Shown in pieces: positions 59,001 to 64,000 of a DNA stretch of 64,000 bases. The stretch is from Aedes albopictus (Eukaryota > Arthropoda > Insecta > Diptera > Culicidae). Made by a program: the position numbers and the translations under genes. Numbering within the stretch: position 1 is the stretch's first letter; the number at the start of each line of letters is the position of its first letter. The DNA lies in the NCBI RefSeq assembly GCF_035046485.1, contig NC_085137.1, positions 498,996,536 to 499,060,535 of the forward strand, given 5' to 3'. Below the pieces are notes generated by a model, which was given only the letters and a program-made list of their open reading frames with translations, was not told the origin of the DNA and made no database searches.

Positions 59001-61700
59001 CTTCAAATATTTTTTCAGGAATCCTCCAGGAAATCCTCAAGGGTTTCTTTTAAAAATTTCCCCACAAATTCTTTCTGGAATTTATTCAAGAATTATTCCA
59101 GGTATTCCTCCTGGCATTCTTCCAGGATTTCATCCAGGCATTTCTCCACGGACTCCTCCAGGAGTTCTACCACGAATTTCACCAAAAATTACCCCAGGTA
59201 TTTCTTCAGTAATACTTTCGGTAATTTATTCAGGAATGGATCCAGGAATTCCTCCAGGAATTTCTTCGGAAATTCGTACAGCATTTCCTTCAGGAATTGT
59301 TCCAGGAATTCCTCCAGAAATCCTTCCAGGGTTTCCCCCAAGAATTAATCCAGGAATTTTTTCTCCGAGGTTTCCTCTACACATTCCTCCAGAAATTATT
59401 TCATGGATTCCTCCAGAAATTCCTCCGATGATTTCTCCAGTAATTCTTCTAGAAATTCCTTCTGAAGTTGCTCCTGTAAGTCCTCTAGAAATTCCTCTGG
59501 AAATTTCTCCTGGAACTCCATTAGAATTTCCTCTCTGGATTCCTCTAGGAATTTCTCTAGGAATTTCTTTAGGAATTTCTCTATGAATATATTCAGAAAT
59601 TTCTCCATGGATTGATTAAGGGATTCCTCCTGGAATTCATCCATGAATAGTTCCATGGAATTTTCCCAAGATTTCCTATAAAGATTTGTCTAGAAATTCC
59701 TCCTGAAATTCCACCTGGAACTTGTCCGGAAGTTCCTCCAGGAATCCCTCCTAAGGTTCCTCCAGAAATTTGTTTCAGGGATTTCTCCAGGGTTCTTTCC
59801 AAGAATATCTCCAGGGATTCTTTCAAGAATTTTTGTAGAAATTTCTCTAAGAAATTTTGCGGGAATTCCTTATGAGGTTTCTTCAGAAATACTCCAGGAA
59901 TTCCTTCAGAAAGTCCTTTAGGAATTCATATAGGAATTCCTTCAGGAATTCCTCTGGGAATTCCTCAGAAATTACTACCGCAGTGTCTCCAGGGGCTCCT
60001 CAAGAAATTCCACCAAGATTTACCGTAGGTATTTCTTCAGGAATTTCTTCAGAAATTGATCCAGGAATCTCTCCAGGAATTTCTGCAGGAAATCCTTTAG
60101 AGATTGCTTCCGATATTCTTTCAGGAGATTCTTCAGGAAATTCTATAGGAATTTTTCCAAGGGATTCCTCCGGAAATTGTTTCAGGTTTCCTCTAGGAAT
60201 TAATCCATGAATTTCAACTTCAGGGATTCCTCTAGAAATCCGTGCAGGAGTTATTTCACGGGTTCTTCTAGAAATTCCACCAGGAATTCCTCCAAGAATA
60301 TACCAGAAATTCCTGCAGGGATTCCTCTAAGGATTCTTCCCAGAAATTCCTCTGGGAATTCTTCTAGAAATTTATCTTGGAATTTCATCAGAAATTTCTC
60401 TAATGCTCCAGAAATTTATCCATTAACTTTGGAGCCAAGGGCTGAAAGTCTCTTTAAAAAAGACAAATCAATCAATCAATCCATTAACTTTTCCAGGGAA
60501 TCCGCCAGGAATTTGTCCAAAAAATTTTCTAGGATTTCCTCCAGAAATCCATCTTGGAATTGCTGAGTAAATTTGCTTATGTTTTCACAAAAAAAATGTG
60601 CCTATGATGCTTCGTTCTATGATTTTTCACAGTAGGTGGTGTCTGTGGAAAATGTTTGATTTTCACTGGAGTTTTCCGGAAATTAGGCGACCCTGATTTT
60701 TTTCAATTTAGTTTTTCAAATATATATGATCCCTACCTAATTTCATTAACCTTCAGAAACTTCATACCAATTTGTACGATAATAAAAAAAAATCCCCTAA
60801 TGGCATTAGTCCAGGAACTTTTCCAGAGATTCCGCATGGAATTTTTCCAGAAGGTTCTCCCGGATATCCTCCAGAAATACATCTAGGAACACCTCCTGCG
60901 ATTTCTTGAAGAATTACTCTAAGGATTCCTCCAGAAATGCATCCAGAAATTCCTCAAAGGATTCATCTAAAAAAATTTCTAGTAATTTCTACAGGGATTT
61001 CTGATGCAGATTCTTCAGATTTTTTTTCCTGAAATTCTCTGAAGGTATACATTTACAAATAACTCCAGGGATTCCTGCAGGTATTGCTCCGAGAATTCTT
61101 GTAACGATTTCTTCCGAAATTTCTCTCAGGATTTTTTTTTAAATTTATACAGCGGTTAGTTAAACAATTACAGTATTCCGTTAATAATGTTTTTCAGGGA
61201 TTCACCCCAGGGTTTTTTTAAGATTACTTGTAGATTTTTTGAATAATTTGAAGGATTTCTAGAGGAATTCCTCCAGCGGTTTGTATTGAAATTCTTTTAG
61301 ATGATTTTAGAGGTACATAGAAGCCAAGAAATTCTCCAAGAAGTCATCCAGGAACTCTTTCACAATTATCTCATGAATACCAAGTCTTTTACAAGCCCAA
61401 TCATGAATACCTTCAAACTTACGATTACATCTTGCAGCACCAGCTTTTGAATATATTAAAACTTCCTCAATGACCATTTGAATTTGTGCGTTGTTTGATA
61501 CACGCAAAAATACCCCTTCCCCACGAAATAAAAGAAATTAATAGTGACCGACTAGAAATCACTTCCACCATGGTTTTAATGAATACACTCGCGTTTACGT
61601 TTCAGCTACGTACATCTATTCTCACTAGGAATTCACAAACTTTTGCTGGAATTCCATTGCAAATTCAACCAGAGTTTTTTCCCACATGATACTTGATTTC
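56100..61700. repeat. 12-bp minisatellite array (CCAGGAATTCCT-like)
   Basis: Units differ by substitutions and by occasional 3-base changes, so translation gives endless PGIP-, RNSS- or (on the other strand) EKFL-type tetrapeptides in open frames up to about 120 codons. These frames are not genes. Short interruptions occur at about 57618-57680 and 60420-60485. Confidence 0.88.
56511..56697 (-). mobile_element. tRNA-derived SINE with 12-bp target duplication
   Basis: AGGGATCCTAGT flanks it at 56499-56510 and 56698-56709. The inverted B box GGGATTCGATCCC and the 'taacgagatttttagccctagg' end match the SINE at 17106-17235. It inserted into the minisatellite. Confidence 0.85.
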
Positions 61701-62029
61701 CATAAAGAATCACTTAACCATATTTTGCAGTAATGTTGCTAGAAAATTCAAAAATTCTTAAAGATACCCATCCAGGAATTCCTGGAAATTATCATTTAGA
61801 TTTAATTTCTCAACGATTTAAAAAAGAAGATGTACAAAGTATTGCTTTTTATATAATTCTGATTAAATAATATTTCCAAACAAAACTAACTAATTACATA
61901 GACCATTTTGGACAATGATCTGGTAAAGAGTGACAAGTTGAGAATTGTCTCCAATAACTGCCAATTTAAATACATATTATGCCAAATAAATTGCTATTAC
62001 TGTACGTGCAGTTGAAACCCGGAATTTTT

Positions 62030-62073
62030 GACTAGCGAAGTTGGATTTTTCTCCAAATCCAACTTCGCTAGTC
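62030..62073. repeat. Perfect 19-bp hairpin
   Basis: GACTAGCGAAGTTGGATTT (62030-62048) and its exact inverse (62055-62073) around a six-base loop. Confidence 0.8.
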
Positions 62074-62258
62074 GAAAACTCCGATTTTCAACTAAATTAA
62101 GAATATAGATCTATGTTTGTCACCACGACAGTGGCTTTCAGATTTTTTTTTCTAATTTCCATATATAAAGTCATGAAAAATTTCTGGGGGGGGGCCTGGC
62201 GGATTCTGGGGGGGGCCTGGCCCCCCTGGCCCCCCCTCTAGTTACGCCAATGGTTGTG

Positions 62259-63300
62259 TTTTACGTCGGCTGGGTCTATGAGCTAAGCCTTAAATTCCGA
62301 CGCACAGAGAGGCAGCCACCGTACCTGGGACCCTACATATCGAACCCATCTACACATGGGCCGGGACATACGGCTTAACTTCCTATCAGAGCGATGTCGT
62401 GATCACGGATTTTATGTCTCAGAAAATCCCATCGCCGTTGCCGGGAATCAAACCCCGACCGAATAAGGTTAGACGTAAGAGGCAACCACGCTTACCACCA
62501 CCGACGCCAACCTTCCTCAGGAATCGAGCGAACTTTGTGGTTGACCTTCTCCGAATACTTAGGGCCAGGCAACATCAAATCAAGACGGTAGCGAATTTGG
62601 CGATTAAAGTGCATCGAGGAAGGTGACTTCAATCTTCCCCATTGACCCCTTTTCGTTTCCTGGGACTTCGCAATGTCCAGGGATCCACGTAAAACTGTGT
62701 CAACGAGCGCATACTCCAGTATTCCCTGAATCCAACTATGGGTCGGGTTTTCAGAGTGTAGTGCTAATATTATGCTAGCTGAGTCAGTTAGAACTAAGAT
62801 GGACCCATCAGAAGGGGTTGTAGCTGCGATGAAAGCTGCTGCTGCTTCGGCTGAGAATACTGAATACTGTGGGGACAGTGTCATACTGACTTCCGGGATA
62901 CCGCCTATCGGCTACCCCTATGCAGACAGCGGAGCGAGAATCGAGAAAGAAATCCATCAGAGTATCGAGTAGCAAAACTGGGATAAGATGTTCGTAAAAG
63001 TTCAGCGACTGATCGTTGGAGGGCAACAGAATTGCTGCCTGCAGGAAGCTGTTTTTATCCTGCTCCTGTAATTTGGTGGAGCGGAGCTCCAGCTTTTCGC
63101 TCCATGCCAATGGACCCTGTTTTGCAGCAGATGAAGTAGCGAATAAAGATACGAAACGGAAGATGGACTGCTTCCACGAAAGCAGAATCGGAAGGTGCAA
63201 ATCAGATATGACCCTGAGGTCTGAGGACTTCGATTCACCCCAGGACTCGATTAACATGGCTATTTTTGTTTTCTTTTAAACCATAGGGGAGAAATCTGCT
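62259..63300 (-). pseudogene. Minus-strand LINE with RNase H domain
   Basis: The frame 62884-62492 reads YSVFSAEAAAAFIAATTP, ILVLTDSASIILAL and NPTHSWIQGILE, an RNase H domain end as in I/R1/LOA-type LINEs. The catalytic H-C-G-I-x-G-N-E block is not found, and the upstream reverse transcriptase is missing, so the element is internally deleted. Confidence 0.7.
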
Positions 63301-64000
63301 CAACAGACCCAAACCCCCGGGTAGTATGAGGTTAAGGCCGTCTTCTACAACAAAAGTAAAAGCCAAAACTACTCTATCCTCGACCCACTAAACAACATTC
63401 CTATGGTCGCCAAACCCTTCGTCTCTCCGGAACCACCAAGAAGGCATTGCTTCAGAGAGGGGCTAGTGCATCCTCAAGGATAGCTACGTAGCCTGCAGCA
63501 ACGAACATCGATAACTCGCTTTTTAGAGTCCATCAGGGGAGCACCCTGGCGCTTAGTCAGTTTCCCGAGTGGTCCTCACCACTCCCTTTGTCCTCGAAAG
63601 GCGGGCAGAGTCAACCCCACGCCCGTGCCCAACTGTTTTGCAGACATCAAGAACTGAGGCCTACGTGCATCCAGATCTGACCTGCTGAAGGCTAGGGTAT
63701 CACTACGATTCAGCTGCACCAGAAGCATGCTGACAGTAGGATCTCCACCTGCCCCGGTCCTTACCGGGGACCCCTTTCCAACCGCGGGTTTGGATCCAAT
63801 CCAGTAGACCGACACCACGACAGCAACGCTATCAGAACGTTCTCTTCGCGGCCACTTAATCGCAGTAAGGGTTGATTTCGACCGCAGGGCATCGGCATGA
63901 CCTACGAAGCCGACTCCAAACCCCTGGACCATCTCTTGTACCGCATCTGAACTAACCATTCTCCGAGTCCACGCACCACCTCCTCTGTAGCTCCAAGACG
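63301..64000 (-). mobile_element. Probable LINE leader or ORF1-proximal region
   Basis: A higher G+C stretch with a minus frame (63959-63576) containing WPRRERSDSVAVVVSVYWIG. It lies directly upstream of the deleted LINE in the same orientation. The function of the frame is not recognised. Confidence 0.4.

Larger units (their letters stand above)
55932..62252. mobile_element. 6.3 kb TIR element whose body is a 12-bp minisatellite
   Basis: The ends CATTGGCGTAACTAG (55932-55946) and CTAGTTACGCCAATG (62238-62252) are perfect inverted repeats, followed inward by G-rich or C-rich runs. GTTGTG flanks both sides (55926-55931 and 62253-62258). The body from about 56100 to 61700 is a degenerate repeat with consensus close to CCAGGAATTCCT. 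A SINE has inserted inside. No transposase gene is seen, so it is non-autonomous. Confidence 0.85.

Noticed and set aside
56144..60566. Long frames encoding PGIP-, RNSS- or EKFL-type repeat proteins
   Set aside because: They follow from a 12-bp repeat whose unit length is a multiple of three. They occur in several frames and on both strands, with no start context, splice signals or homology.
63576..63959. 127-codon minus frame as a host gene
   Set aside because: It lies in LINE orientation directly upstream of a deleted LINE and has no recognisable domain or splice context.
1..64000. Endogenous viral elements, CRISPR arrays, rRNA
   Set aside because: No viral polymerase, nucleoprotein or capsid-like frame, no regularly spaced repeat-spacer array and no rRNA-like block was recognised. 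The reverse transcriptases present are all of non-LTR type.

Overview
The window looks like nuclear DNA of a culicine mosquito, most likely an Aedes. This rests on dense nested transposons (RTE-type and RNase H-bearing non-LTR retrotransposons, tRNA-derived SINEs, many MITEs with clear target-site duplications), short phase-consistent introns, and A+T-rich intergenic DNA. The species cannot be fixed from the sequence alone. No bacterial operon, rRNA gene, true tRNA gene, CRISPR array or recognisable viral insertion was found.

Two kinds of host gene stand out. (1) A SecA-like ATPase family. One copy (22903-27150, + strand, 1415 codons in one exon) carries recognisable SecA motor motifs behind a long N-terminal region of unknown function. 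A diverged paralogue runs off the left edge on the - strand (1222 down to 1) and aligns collinearly with the N-terminal 390 residues or so of the first copy. The two copies diverge, about 21.7 kb apart. Both large exons are preceded by a good 3' splice site in the same codon phase, so both probably have undetected upstream exons. (2) A modular gene on the + strand (47617 to at least 55473). It is built of 11 small exons, all joined in the same phase. A motif of the type YNRDNVFTKAKQ occurs four times, and a two-exon block is duplicated about 1 kb apart. It has no stop within the window and is not a family I recognise. Because its exons share the splice phase of the SecA-like exons, I raise the untested idea that such modules form the missing N-terminal part of SecA-like genes.

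Layout: 1-1.2 kb SecA-like paralogue; 1.4-7.3 kb two damaged RTE-type LINEs with MITEs and a 208-bp palindrome; 7.3-11 kb tandem repeats, a TIR element and a foldback; 11-17.3 kb SINEs, a hammerhead-like motif, a minus-strand LINE and a large foldback; 17.3-22.9 kb mostly unassigned A+T-rich DNA with one MITE; 22.9-27.2 kb the SecA-like gene; 27.3-29.5 kb SINE and MITEs; 29.6-40.5 kb one minus-strand LINE split by two insertions (1.2 kb and 7.5 kb), the latter containing a long-TIR element, a small Helitron and a CRE/TATA promoter-like block; 40.5-46.7 kb an RTE-type LINE split by three insertions; 46.8-47.4 kb LINE and SINE fragments; 47.6-55.5 kb the modular gene with a 5.3 kb repeat-filled intron; 55.5-64 kb a minus-strand LINE split by a 6.3 kb TIR element made largely of a 12-bp minisatellite.

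Transposon names are tentative, since no database search was possible. Exon boundaries come from splice consensus and reading-frame continuity alone.
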